A stretch of DNA of 64,000 nt from Sphingobacteriales bacterium 44-61 (GTDB lineage: Bacteria > Bacteroidota > Bacteroidia > Chitinophagales > Chitinophagaceae), in contig MKTW01000012.1 of the NCBI GenBank assembly GCA_001898405.1, forward strand, positions 310,001 to 374,000, read 5' to 3'. This document shows positions 51,849-61,039 of this stretch, in pieces. Every line of letters starts with the position of its first letter. Within the stretch, counting starts at the first letter, position 1. Below the pieces are notes generated by a model. The model saw only the letters and a list, made by a program, of their open reading frames with translations, was not told the DNA's origin and made no database searches. The translations under genes were made by a program, and so were the position numbers.

Positions 51849-52826
51849 TCAAATTACTCTACCTACATGCTGCTTTCCTGATTTGGATGCTTTTTTCATA
51901 TCATCTGCTGTTGCTTCACCAAGAATGATCCTGCCGAAGCTGGAACGGATATCCACTTTTACGGCTCCGCTGCCTGATTTTCCTTCAAAGGTCTTGTCGG
52001 AATCAGGGCCATAACGGTCAGGTTTGTCAGTGCGCACCACGCCGATTGAACTGCGGTCAACAAAATTGCCGAAACTTGTACGGATAGTGTAGCTGGCAGA
52101 CAGGTTGCTTGCTGGTTTCAGGTTGATGGTGCTGTAAGATTCTTTAAGATCGAGTGAGGCAAGATTATTGGGTAATACGATCTTGCTGCTGTCGCAGAAT
52201 TCCATTTTGATCTTATTGGCTCCTGACAGGTTCTCGATCTGTATCTTGGAAAACTTAAATGTGGCATCAATATCTGCGATGCTTTTGATCTGTGCTTTTC
52301 CAAATTCAAGATGGATGTCTTTCACGCTGGATAATGAGCCAGTACTAATATTGCCGAATTTATTGGAGATAGCAACCTGCCCTTTGTAGTCGGGCAAATC
52401 AATATTGCCAAAAGTATTCTCTACATCCAGCGGCACTGTCACAGGCAGGTGAACTTCATAATTGATACGCATGCTGGAATTGCAATTGTTGCAGGAGTAA
52501 TTCTTGGATTCAATGGTCGTTTTAAAGCGGACCGTATTCCCGCTTTGACTGTCTGATACTTTGATCGCTTCAAATGTATGCTCAGCCATTCCCTTGTCGC
52601 TTGAGCCAACTTCAATCTTTATATCCACTTTAATCTCATTTCTATCCCAGGCAATGAATTTTACATGACCAAAGGTATTGGTGATATGAAGTGTGTTGCC
52701 GCTGGCAGGATAGGTTTTGGAAATGGACGTCTCTTTTGTGAATTCCAGTTTCTCGTTTTTCTGGGCATGCACCAGGGTGCTTAGCAACAGGGCTGCACTA
52801 AAGGCGGCGATAGTTATCTTTTTCAT
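51849..52826 (-). CDS. DUF4097-type secreted protein
   Basis: A 325-residue protein with a signal peptide (about 1-21) and a right-handed beta-helix-like DUF4097 domain: TYPASGNTLHITNTFGHVKF, VENTFGNIDLPDYKGQ, SNKFGNISTGSL, and similar. Each 20-25-residue rung carries the theme NTFGxI. Its start overlaps the anti-sigma gene by 29 bp, so they are coupled. Such proteins often sit with ECF sigma and anti-sigma genes in Bacteroidota and may be sensors or targets in envelope stress. A CxxC (CNNCNSS) occurs at about residue 110. Confidence 0.84.
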   Translation of the reverse strand: MKKITIAAFSAALLLSTLVHAQKNEKLEFTKETSISKTYPASGNTLHITNTFGHVKFIAWDRNEIKVDIKIEVGSSDKGMAEHTFEAIKVSDSQSGNTVRFKTTIESKNYSCNNCNSSMRINYEVHLPVTVPLDVENTFGNIDLPDYKGQVAISNKFGNISTGSLSSVKDIHLEFGKAQIKSIADIDATFKFSKIQIENLSGANKIKMEFCDSSKIVLPNNLASLDLKESYSTINLKPASNLSASYTIRTSFGNFVDRSSIGVVRTDKPDRYGPDSDKTFEGKSGSGAVKVDIRSSFGRIILGEATADDMKKASKSGKQHVGRVI

Positions 52827-53403
52827 GGCTGTCTTTTTCTTGTTTTGGGCTATTGTATTCAGAGATAATTGATAATTGTTTGGATAAAAGTTCCGCCTGC
52901 AATTGCAGGTTATTCATCATGGCTTTGATCAGTATCTCCCGGTTAGGCGATTTTTTGGCCTGCTCCTTCAGCACCCGGTAAGAACTATCGAGCGTAGCCA
53001 GGTCCTGCGTAAACTGATCATACAATTCAGGCTGATCCGCAGAAAGCGTTTTTAGCTCTTCCTGTTTTTTCTCGATCACCTGGTAGATCCGCCCGGCTCT
53101 GATTGCATATTCCGGATCATTGATACCTTGTACGGATTCCTTGGCGGAATAGCTGCCGTTCCTCCGCGCCGTCTCCTGGTCATCTTTATTCCCTTTCCAG
53201 GCAAAAAGATAGAAGCAGGCAGCCGCAGCCAGGAAAACGGCTGCAGCGGCAGACCAGCGATAAATTTTTTTTAATGGGGAACGTTTTCCGGTTTGCAAAG
53301 CCGGTACTGATGTGTTGATCCGGTCCCAAACGCTTTCAGGTGGCGGAGCATCATCAAATGAATGCCTGTTTTCCCCGATAAACTGTTTTAATTTCTTACT
53401 CAT
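52798..53403 (-). CDS. Anti-sigma factor, single-span
   Basis: A 201-residue protein with a short cytoplasmic N-terminus holding a Trp motif (DDAPPPESVWDRI), one membrane span at about 48-67 (YRWSAAAAVFLAAAACFYLF) and a periplasmic helical domain of about 130 residues, rich in Lys, Glu and Gln. Its start overlaps the upstream sigma gene end by 8 bp, and its end overlaps the DUF4097 gene. This layout marks a membrane anti-sigma factor that binds the ECF sigma. The periplasmic part shows no known family. Confidence 0.85.
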   Translation of the reverse strand: MSKKLKQFIGENRHSFDDAPPPESVWDRINTSVPALQTGKRSPLKKIYRWSAAAAVFLAAAACFYLFAWKGNKDDQETARRNGSYSAKESVQGINDPEYAIRAGRIYQVIEKKQEELKTLSADQPELYDQFTQDLATLDSSYRVLKEQAKKSPNREILIKAMMNNLQLQAELLSKQLSIISEYNSPKQEKDSHEKDNYRRL

Positions 53404-53941
53404 GTGCTTTCTGTTTTTTAAGCAAGGCGACCAGTTTTTGCTTGCCGCGGATATACTGGGTCCGCACAGTAGAGGGAGCTACCTGCATAATGTCTGCTAT
53501 TTCTTCCTGGTCGTATCCTTCCAACAGGTAAAGGCTGAGCACAGCCCGGTAACCATCCGGCAGGGACAGCAATCCCATTTTTATCATGTTTACATTATAA
53601 TCGATCTCTTCTTCGCTCATTTCTTCATCCTGTGACATGTCCAGGTTTTCAGGCTCCAGTTCCACCAGGGTCAGCCGTCTTTTTTTGATCAGGCTGATAC
53701 TTTTGAATACCACGATCTGTTTTACCCATGCTCCAAAAGTGGATTGTTGCCGGAAGGAACTGATCTGCATAAAAGCATCAGTAAAGGATTCCTGAAGGAC
53801 GTCTTCCGCATCGGCTGTATTATTGGTGATCCGGAGGGCTGTATTATACATAGCCCTCGCATATCTCTCGTATAACAAGCGATAGGCAGTCTTATCTCCC
53901 TTGATGCATTGCTCTACCAATACATCAGCAGTTGGTATCAT
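53396..53941 (-). CDS. ECF RNA polymerase sigma factor
   Basis: A 181-residue sigma factor with region 2 (YRLLYERYARAMYNTALRIT, then TADAEDVLQESFTDAFMQI) and region 4 (LPDGYRAVLSLYLLEGYDQEE, APSTVRTQYIRGKQKLVALL). It is distinct from the FecI-like factor in this window. The product of the next gene, overlapping by 8 bp, is its membrane anti-sigma factor. It likely controls an envelope regulon including the downstream DUF4097 gene. Confidence 0.93.
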   Translation of the reverse strand: MIPTADVLVEQCIKGDKTAYRLLYERYARAMYNTALRITNNTADAEDVLQESFTDAFMQISSFRQQSTFGAWVKQIVVFKSISLIKKRRLTLVELEPENLDMSQDEEMSEEEIDYNVNMIKMGLLSLPDGYRAVLSLYLLEGYDQEEIADIMQVAPSTVRTQYIRGKQKLVALLKKQKAHE

Positions 53942-54043
53942 TCCGGTAATCTCCAGGCAATTGCTTTTCTATAAAGTAAGAGATATTTAAGGAATGTTGC
54001 ACGACCGCTCATCTTTTTTAAGAAAAGATGCCGGGGCTAAAGA

Positions 54044-56977
54044 TTACAGCAGGGCTTCATACAATATTTCCACCGGGTGCTGCGCTTTTCTGCCTGCACC
54101 ATCCTTGATCTGGTGGCGGCAGCTGGTACCGGGAGCTGCAATGATCGTATCATCGGCGGCATTACGTACAGCAGGAAGCAGTACCAGTTCACCTACTTTC
54201 ATAGAAAGCTCATAATGCTCTTTTTCATAACCAAAGCTGCCTGCCATTCCGCAGCAGCCTGATGGTATGATCTCTACGCTGTAATTTTCAGGTAATGATA
54301 ATAATTGTTGTGAGGGGTCAACCGAAGAGAGGGCTTTTTGTTGACAATGCCCGTGCAGTTTGATATGTTTTTTTTCTTTGGTGAAGGATTGGGAAGTGAT
54401 ATGCCCTTTTTTGATTTCCGATGCAATGAACTCATCAATAAGGTAGACGTGTTTTGACAATGCTTTAGCCCGTTCATATTGATCATCATCTGCCAGATCT
54501 ATATACTCATCGCGGAAAGTCAGGATCGCGGAAGGTTCAATGCCCACTAAAGGAGTATCGGCATTGATCAATGGATACAATGAGCGGATATTCTTATTGG
54601 CGATCTTTTTGGCCTGGCGCAATAATCCTTTTGAAAGAGAAGCCCTGCCGCTTTCAGTATGTTCGGGAATGATCACTTCGTAACCCAGCTTATCCAGTAG
54701 TTGTATTGCTTTTATGCCGATAAGCGTATCGTTGTAATTCGTGAACTCATCGCAGAAGAGGTAAACCTTCCTGCTTTTCGCACTATGCTCATTTTTGTTC
54801 TTCCACTGGCTATACCATTTCCTCAAGGTTGTTTTATACAGGGTAGGCATGGAACGCTTAACGGCAAAACCGGCCGACCGTTTTACCCATTTGCTTACCA
54901 CTGAATTCGTCATCACAAAATTGTAGAGGCCAGGCCAGACAGCGCCTGCAGCAGAACTGCTGTTAAAACCGGCGATCAGTTTTGCCCGCATGGGCACTCC
55001 GTTCGCATCATAATAATGTTGCAGGAACTCTGCTTTCAGTTTGGCCACATCCACATTGCTGGGGCATTCCGATTTGCATCCTTTACAACTCAGGCAAAGG
55101 TCCATCACTTCATAGATCTCTTTATGATCAAAACGATTGAGTTTATCTGAATTAGTAAGGAATTCACGCAATATATTGGCGCGTGCGCGTGTAGTGTCTT
55201 TCTCATTCCTTGTAGCCATATAGGAAGGGCACATGGTGCCGCCGCTCAATTGTGTTTTCCGGCAATCTCCACTGCCATTGCATTGTTCGGCATGTTGCAG
55301 GATATCCTGGTTATGAAAACGGAAAACGGTCTTGAAAGCAGGCGTTTGCTGCCCCGGGGTATACCGCAGCATGGTATTCATCGGCGGTGTATCAATGATC
55401 TTATTCGGATTGAAAATGGTATGTGGGTCCCATGCTTTCTTGATCTCTTTCAATAAATGGTAATTCTTTTCACCCACCATCTGCCTGATGAATTCGCCGC
55501 GCAGCCGGCCATCGCCATGCTCACCGCTCAGGGAGCCCTGGTATTTTTTTACCAGGGTAGCTATTTCTTCTGCGATCGTTCGGAATAGTTGATTGCCCTG
55601 TTCTGTTTTCAGGTTGATGATGGGGCGCAAATGCAATTCTCCTGAACCCGCATGTGCATAATGCACAGAATAGAGCCCATGTTTGTTCAGTATTTCATTG
55701 AATTCACGGATATAGGCCGGCAGGTCCTGCACATCCACTGCAGTATCTTCAATTACAGGTACCGCCTTTTCATCACCCGGCAAATTGCTTAATAAGCCGA
55801 GACCTGCTTTACGGAGTGTCCATATTTTTTTGCTGTCATTGCCGAATAAAAGCGGGAAATGATAGCCGAGCCCGGCGGCCCGCATTTCAGCTTCACATTG
55901 CTGAGCTTCTGCAATAATTTCTTCACGGTTGTTGCGGGAGAATTCAATTACGAGGATAGCGCCTGGATCACCCTGAACGAAGAAACGGTTCTTTTGCTGT
56001 TCAATATTGTTCTTGGTGCATTCCAGTACATAATGATCGATCAGTTCACTGGCACTGATCCGGTATTTTACGGCCACCAGGTTGGCGCGCAATGCTTCAT
56101 CAATAGAATTGAAATGTACGCACAGCAGCCCTATTTCTTTTGGCGGCACCGGCACTACATTCAGTTTTATTTCCGTGATAAATGCCAGTGTGCCTTCTGA
56201 GCCTGCTATCAGCGAACAGAAATTGAAATCAGGACCGCCGGCTGTGAAGGGCGCCATTTCCAGGAGAAGATCAACCGCATAACCGGTATTTCTCCTTTCC
56301 ACGGTTTTCTTCGGAAATTCCTTCCTTATTTCAACCTGGTTTTCATAGTTGCCCAGCAGGCTTCGTACTGTTCTGTAAATGGAAGCTTCCAGCGTATCTC
56401 CTTCACATTTGCGGTGGAAGGCGTCGAGATCAACAGCGTTGAAAACAGCTTCGCTGCCATCGCTCAATAATGCGGTTACTTCCAGCAGGTGTTCCCTGGT
56501 GCTGCGGTATACCACAGAATTGGAACCACAACTGTTATTGCCGACCATGCCGCCGATCATGGCGCGGTTGGCAGTGGAGGTTTCGGGGCCAAAGAAAAGC
56601 CCATGGGGTTTCAGGAATACGTTCAGTTCATCACGGATCACACCGGGCTCTACCCGTACCCATTTATCTTCCTTATTCAGCTCAATTATCCGGGTAAAAT
56701 TTTTCGATACATCTACCACAATGCCTGATCCTACAACCTGCCCAGCCAGTGAAGTGCCGGCAGTGCGGGGGATCAGGGAGGTTTTATATTCATTGGCAAA
56801 GCGGATAAGCTTGCGCAGGTCTTCTTTTGTTTTGGGGATCGCTACTGCCAGGGGCAATTCACGATAAGCAGAAGCGTCAGTAGCGTACAGGGTACGCATG
56901 GTGGTATCAAAATGCAGGGTTCCGTCAAGAGATGCAGCCAACTGCCTCAACTGTTCATTCATGGTATACGATGACAT
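54044..56977 (-). CDS. FAD/Fe-S 2-hydroxyacid dehydrogenase (YdiJ-like fusion)
   Basis: A 977-residue enzyme if started at ATG 56977 (a -7 box sits seven bases before); ATG 56962 is also possible, and the longer frame to 57004 is not. N-terminal FAD-binding type 4 domain (TSLIPRTAGTSLAGQVVGSG), FAD-linked oxidase C domain with YAHAGSGELHLRP and GEHGDGRLRGEF, then 4Fe-4S motifs (CNGSGDC, MCPSY; CLSCKGCKSECPSN) and CCG motifs (GHCQQKAL, PSGCCGMAGSFGYE). The fusion is that of D-2-hydroxyglutarate and D-lactate dehydrogenases of the YdiJ type. It is divergent from a GntP permease that may supply the acid. Confidence 0.9.
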   Translation of the reverse strand: MSSYTMNEQLRQLAASLDGTLHFDTTMRTLYATDASAYRELPLAVAIPKTKEDLRKLIRFANEYKTSLIPRTAGTSLAGQVVGSGIVVDVSKNFTRIIELNKEDKWVRVEPGVIRDELNVFLKPHGLFFGPETSTANRAMIGGMVGNNSCGSNSVVYRSTREHLLEVTALLSDGSEAVFNAVDLDAFHRKCEGDTLEASIYRTVRSLLGNYENQVEIRKEFPKKTVERRNTGYAVDLLLEMAPFTAGGPDFNFCSLIAGSEGTLAFITEIKLNVVPVPPKEIGLLCVHFNSIDEALRANLVAVKYRISASELIDHYVLECTKNNIEQQKNRFFVQGDPGAILVIEFSRNNREEIIAEAQQCEAEMRAAGLGYHFPLLFGNDSKKIWTLRKAGLGLLSNLPGDEKAVPVIEDTAVDVQDLPAYIREFNEILNKHGLYSVHYAHAGSGELHLRPIINLKTEQGNQLFRTIAEEIATLVKKYQGSLSGEHGDGRLRGEFIRQMVGEKNYHLLKEIKKAWDPHTIFNPNKIIDTPPMNTMLRYTPGQQTPAFKTVFRFHNQDILQHAEQCNGSGDCRKTQLSGGTMCPSYMATRNEKDTTRARANILREFLTNSDKLNRFDHKEIYEVMDLCLSCKGCKSECPSNVDVAKLKAEFLQHYYDANGVPMRAKLIAGFNSSSAAGAVWPGLYNFVMTNSVVSKWVKRSAGFAVKRSMPTLYKTTLRKWYSQWKNKNEHSAKSRKVYLFCDEFTNYNDTLIGIKAIQLLDKLGYEVIIPEHTESGRASLSKGLLRQAKKIANKNIRSLYPLINADTPLVGIEPSAILTFRDEYIDLADDDQYERAKALSKHVYLIDEFIASEIKKGHITSQSFTKEKKHIKLHGHCQQKALSSVDPSQQLLSLPENYSVEIIPSGCCGMAGSFGYEKEHYELSMKVGELVLLPAVRNAADDTIIAAPGTSCRHQIKDGAGRKAQHPVEILYEALL

Positions 56978-56983
56978 ATTTGC

Positions 56984-56991
56984 CAAAAATA
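56984..56991 (-). promoter_or_regulatory. -7 promoter element of the FAD/Fe-S dehydrogenase gene
   Basis: The minus strand reads TATTTTTG, an exact TAnnTTTG match, six bases before the ATG at 56977. It implies a very short leader, or translation from 56962. Confidence 0.5.
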
Positions 56992-57026
56992 CATCAAGTA
57001 GCAAAAAAATCCCGGCTTCATTTAGT

Positions 57027-57165
57027 CTACTTTTTTAGTGGATAACCAATTTCCCAAATATGTCCGAATGGATCGGCCAGTTTTCCTATTTTCCAGGATT
57101 CTTCTGTAGTGACCGGGCAGATCTGTATGGCTCCGGCTTTTAACGCGTTCAATCCCTTAAATTTG
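57027..57165 (-). pseudogene. C-terminal remnant of a VOC-superfamily gene
   Basis: Between the dehydrogenase and GntP starts, the minus strand encodes a fragment without a start codon, ending at TAG 57027-57029. Its sequence NALKAGAIQICPVTTEESW followed by KLADPFGHIWEIGYPLKK is the end of a glyoxalase/PhnB-like VOC protein (DPFGHIW is the metal-ligand region of this group). About the first 90 residues are missing and the frame is cut by the GntP start region. It is a fossil gene, and shows that the divergent pair was joined by a rearrangement. Confidence 0.78.
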
Positions 57166-57169
57166 GGAC

Positions 57170-58498
57170 ATGAGTACTTCTTTTCTGCAGGTGATCCTTT
57201 TCCTGCTTGCTGGTATAGCTTCCATAATTGTATTGACCGTCCGTTTCAGGGTCCATCCTTTCTTCGCGTTGCTTATTGCATGTTTTGTAACAGGACTGGG
57301 CATTCAGTTGGGCGTACCGGAGATATTGAACCTGATGAAAGCGGGTTTTGGTGATATCATGTCCAAACTGGCGATCATTATTGTACTGGGAACAACGATC
57401 GGCGTGTTGCTGGAAAAAAATGGCAGCACCCAGGTAATGGCTGCTTATATACTGCGGGTAGTAGGACAGAAGCGTTCATCGCTGGCGATCGCTATCACTG
57501 GCTTTATTGTGGGGCTGCCGATCTTCTGCGATTCCGGTTATATTGTACTGAATGGGATCAATAAATCGCTTGTGCGGAGGACCGGTATTGCGGTAGCAAC
57601 TATGAGCGTATCGCTTGGTGCCGGCCTTTATGCCGTGCATTGCCTGTTGCCTCCACACCCGGGAGCTACAGCTGCAGCCAGCACATTGGGGGTTGATTTT
57701 GGGAAATTGATCCTGTGTGGTATCCTGATCGCTATTCCAGCCATGCTGATCGGGCATGCCTGGGCTGTATATGCCGGCCGCAAAACGCAAACAGCGAATG
57801 TGATAAATAAGGAGGAAGAAGAAAGTGAAACAGGAGAAAGGCCTTCTGTTTTCCGTGCGTTTTTACCAGTGATCGTACCGATCCTGCTGATGGCAGTAAA
57901 ATCAGTGATGGGATTGGAACATACAGAAGGCGGCCTGGCTAAAGCATTCAATATCGCCGGTGATCCTTCTATTGCATTGGCAGCAGGTGTGTTGCTGGCT
58001 ATTCTTACTGGTAAGAATGATAAACATACATTGAGTGCAAACCTGTCTTCATCAGTAGAAAAAGCAGGAGGTATCCTGGTCATTATCGGTGCAGGTGGTG
58101 CATTCGGCGCTGTGCTGTCGGCCACTAATATCGGTGGTCATTTTGGAGAAACACTGGATATGAAAACACTGGGAATATGGTTTCCCTTTTTGCTGACCTG
58201 TATAATCAAAACCGCACAGGGATCATCTACCGTGGCGATAGTGACCGCATCTTCCATCATCTTACCGTTGCTTCCGGCATTAGGGCTCGATAGTGAGAAT
58301 GGCAGGATACTGGCCGTGCTTTCAATGGGCGCCGGTTCCATGATGATATCTCATACCAATGATGCTTATTTCTGGGTGATCTCCAAGTTTTCTGATATTG
58401 ATATAAAGACCATGTTGCGCGTGCATTCCATGGCTTCTGTATGGATGGGGCTGATCACAATGACAGTAGTTTATATCCTTTCCTTCTTTATGAAATGA
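57170..58498 (+). CDS. GntP-family permease
   Basis: A 442-residue membrane protein with 12-14 helices: LFLLAGIASIIVLTVRFRVHPFF is cut by the first loop, then GLPIFCDSGYIVLN, the conserved HCLLPPHPGATAAAS (GntP signature), and the last third GAGSMMISHTNDAYFWVI. GntP proteins bring in gluconate or related hydroxyacids with protons. It faces the FAD/Fe-S dehydrogenase gene, which suggests that a 2-hydroxyacid such as D-lactate or glycerate is taken up and oxidised. A TAAATTTG box ends four bases before the ATG, so the message may be leaderless. Confidence 0.92.
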   Translation: MSTSFLQVILFLLAGIASIIVLTVRFRVHPFFALLIACFVTGLGIQLGVPEILNLMKAGFGDIMSKLAIIIVLGTTIGVLLEKNGSTQVMAAYILRVVGQKRSSLAIAITGFIVGLPIFCDSGYIVLNGINKSLVRRTGIAVATMSVSLGAGLYAVHCLLPPHPGATAAASTLGVDFGKLILCGILIAIPAMLIGHAWAVYAGRKTQTANVINKEEEESETGERPSVFRAFLPVIVPILLMAVKSVMGLEHTEGGLAKAFNIAGDPSIALAAGVLLAILTGKNDKHTLSANLSSSVEKAGGILVIIGAGGAFGAVLSATNIGGHFGETLDMKTLGIWFPFLLTCIIKTAQGSSTVAIVTASSIILPLLPALGLDSENGRILAVLSMGAGSMMISHTNDAYFWVISKFSDIDIKTMLRVHSMASVWMGLITMTVVYILSFFMK

Positions 58499-58513
58499 TC
58501 AGAAACTTTTATT

Positions 58514-60781
58514 CTACGCATGTTTCAAGATCAAAACGGATGGAGCATTCGTCAGCCAATCGGCTTCCGTTTCAATGGCTTTTTTCCATCCATCCGTGCT
58601 GATAAGCAATAGCTCAGTGTTTGTATGCTGGATTTTCAATGCACCGTCCAGTGACAGGAGATCTGCCCCCTGCTCTTTAAGCGCACTGATCTTTTTCTGC
58701 AAACCATTACTGTTTTGCTGACTACTGAGATTTTCCGGATCGGCAATATGGATGCTGACATCTTTTTTATATAATAACTGCCTTGCCTGATCAATGAGGA
58801 AAGCGTCTTTGGGAGAAGAAAGGTATACATTCACCTGGCGCAGTTCCTGCAATCCTTTATCGAGAAAGATACCTACAGGCACCGTAGCATTGCGCATGAT
58901 ATGTTTAACGGTTTCATCAAATGCCGTGGTCTCAAAAAGTTTTTCTTTTCCGGTGATCGTATCCAGTAATCTTTCAGGATTGATGATGCGGGTGGTGAGG
59001 CCTAATATTTTTCCCAGCAGGCTGCCTTCAAATACAGAACTGCCAGCACCGATCAGCAGGAGGTCAACCTGGGCAAGATTAGCTGTTTGCGTAATATCGT
59101 GTTCTATCTGGGAAGAGGGTTTGAAAAGCGTCGTTACGGGAATTTGCAGCCGCTCTGCTTCCTGGTTCACCGGTTCAAAATTCTCTTTTTCATATTCCTC
59201 CTGATTATACATATTGAGTTCTGTACTTGGAGAAAGGTGTAAGGCGGTAATGCGTGAGTTTTGCATCGATCCCCGCACAAAATAATGAGCAAGCTTTAAC
59301 AACGACACTCCTTTGCGGGATACACGGAAGGCAATAAGGATATTGTAAGGCTTTATTTTGGCCTTTGCCTCCGCAGTTTTTTTGGCAGGGAATATTTTAT
59401 TGATGATATCCAGTGAAGGGCCGGTCATAGAAGTGGTCACCAAAGCCATGATCACCATCATGGCGAATATCGAAGGGCTCAGCACACCGAGATCATAACC
59501 AATGTTCAGCACTACCAGTTCCATCAGGCCCCTTGTATTCATCAGTGCACCGATCGAAAGACTGTCTTTCCAGCTTTGCCCTACGTACTTCGCAGCAAGG
59601 CTGCCACCTGCAAATTTGCCGATTACGGCTACACAGACGATCGCACCACAAACTTTCCAGAGATGCCAGTCGTTCAACAACCCGATCTGTGTCCGCAACC
59701 CCGTAAACACAAAAAATAAGGGGAGGAGCAGCACCAGTGACACGTCTTCTACTTTCTCAATAAAAATGCTGCGGAAATGGATACGTGAAGGCATGATCAC
59801 CCCGGCCATGAAGGCGCCAAAGAGAGCATGGATGCCGATCACTTCTGTCAGGTAGGATGAACCAAGCAGAGTGATGAAAAAAATGGCGACTACAGGTTTA
59901 CTGATCGTTTCTTTACTGGAATATTTTTCACCGATACGGCGGAGAAAAGGCTGTATCACTTTCAGCATTACGATCACATAAGCAATAGCCATGAGAATGG
60001 TAAACAATGCGCTGATAACGGAGCCGGCTTTAACGATGGCGATCACAGCAGCCAGCAGGCACCATGCAGTGATATCATCGGCAGCAGCACAGGTGATAAC
60101 AATAGAGCCGAGCTTTGTTTTGGATAATCCTCTTTCCTGTACAATGCGGGCCAGTACCGGGAAAGCGGTAATGCTCATGGCTATGCCCATGAACAATGCA
60201 AAAGCGATAAAGGTAACATTAGCCGGGGCAAAGCTCTGGTAAATGTAATAGGCCAGTGCAATGCCCAGGGTGAAAGGAAAGATAATACTGGCATGGCTTA
60301 CCACCACGGCATCTTTGGCTTTATTGCGCAGCAGGTTAAGGTCGAGTTCCATGCCTACCACGAACATAAAAAGTATCAGTCCGATCTGGCTCAGGAACTG
60401 CAGGTTGCCCAGGGATTGCGAGGGGAATAATAAATGGGAGAATTCCGGGAAATAAGCGCCGAGAAAAGAAGGACCAAGTACGATACCGGCAAAAATTTCT
60501 CCGATCACCGAAGGCTGGCGGATCTTTTTGCAAAGAAAGCCAAACAAGCGTGCCGTGAGAATGATCGTGATGATCTGCAGCAGCAGGATGGCCAGTGGGT
60601 TGGTAAGATTATGATTATACGTTTCCCTGAATTGCTGCCAGGTGGAAGCGTTCAATTGCGGAATAAAATCAGTGACTTTTCCTTCTTCGAGCCCTGCACC
60701 TTTCCGGATAATAAAGTAAATAATGCCGGAAAACCCGGCAATGGTAATAACATAGAAAAGCAGGTTCTTATACTTTCTCAT
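58514..60781 (-). CDS. CPA2-type cation/proton antiporter with UspA-like C-terminal domain
   Basis: A 755-residue protein with an N-terminal extra helix (7-24), then about 12 helices forming a Kef/NhaP-type antiporter: PSVIGEIFAGIVLGPSFLG, the helix DDITAWCLLAAVIAIVKA carrying the conserved Asp, GALMNTRGLMELVVLNIGYDLGVL. The cytoplasmic tail (about 480-755) has two UspA-like folds (PYNILIAFRVSRKG; LLLIGAGSSVFEGSLLG). It exchanges Na+ or K+ for protons and the tail likely binds a nucleotide to regulate it. It is convergent with the GntP gene. Confidence 0.92.
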   Translation of the reverse strand: MRKYKNLLFYVITIAGFSGIIYFIIRKGAGLEEGKVTDFIPQLNASTWQQFRETYNHNLTNPLAILLLQIITIILTARLFGFLCKKIRQPSVIGEIFAGIVLGPSFLGAYFPEFSHLLFPSQSLGNLQFLSQIGLILFMFVVGMELDLNLLRNKAKDAVVVSHASIIFPFTLGIALAYYIYQSFAPANVTFIAFALFMGIAMSITAFPVLARIVQERGLSKTKLGSIVITCAAADDITAWCLLAAVIAIVKAGSVISALFTILMAIAYVIVMLKVIQPFLRRIGEKYSSKETISKPVVAIFFITLLGSSYLTEVIGIHALFGAFMAGVIMPSRIHFRSIFIEKVEDVSLVLLLPLFFVFTGLRTQIGLLNDWHLWKVCGAIVCVAVIGKFAGGSLAAKYVGQSWKDSLSIGALMNTRGLMELVVLNIGYDLGVLSPSIFAMMVIMALVTTSMTGPSLDIINKIFPAKKTAEAKAKIKPYNILIAFRVSRKGVSLLKLAHYFVRGSMQNSRITALHLSPSTELNMYNQEEYEKENFEPVNQEAERLQIPVTTLFKPSSQIEHDITQTANLAQVDLLLIGAGSSVFEGSLLGKILGLTTRIINPERLLDTITGKEKLFETTAFDETVKHIMRNATVPVGIFLDKGLQELRQVNVYLSSPKDAFLIDQARQLLYKKDVSIHIADPENLSSQQNSNGLQKKISALKEQGADLLSLDGALKIQHTNTELLLISTDGWKKAIETEADWLTNAPSVLILKHA

Positions 60782-61039
60782 CGAAAAAAGTTCAGGTTAG
60801 CATAAAGGTTATTCAGTGCTTTCTATATGGCGGCAATATCAGGCGAAGTTATTGATGATATTGAATTATTTCAATGCAGTTTTCAGAAAGATAAAACATA
60901 TTTGGAGGAAAAAACATAAAACGTCCACAGAGGGTTAAAAATTTAGAAGAAGTAAAATTTCAGTTGAAAATATAGCTGCCGGAATGATGCCGGAACAGGC
61001 TTTATTAATATATTCGGAACTAATTTTAAACATCACTGC

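Noticed and set aside
56379-56867. 162-residue plus-strand frame within the FAD/Fe-S dehydrogenase gene
   Set aside because: Antisense shadow of a conserved enzyme domain.
58628-60455. Several plus-strand frames antisense to the antiporter gene
   Set aside because: Ser/Arg-rich shadows of hydrophobic codons on the minus strand; no independent support.
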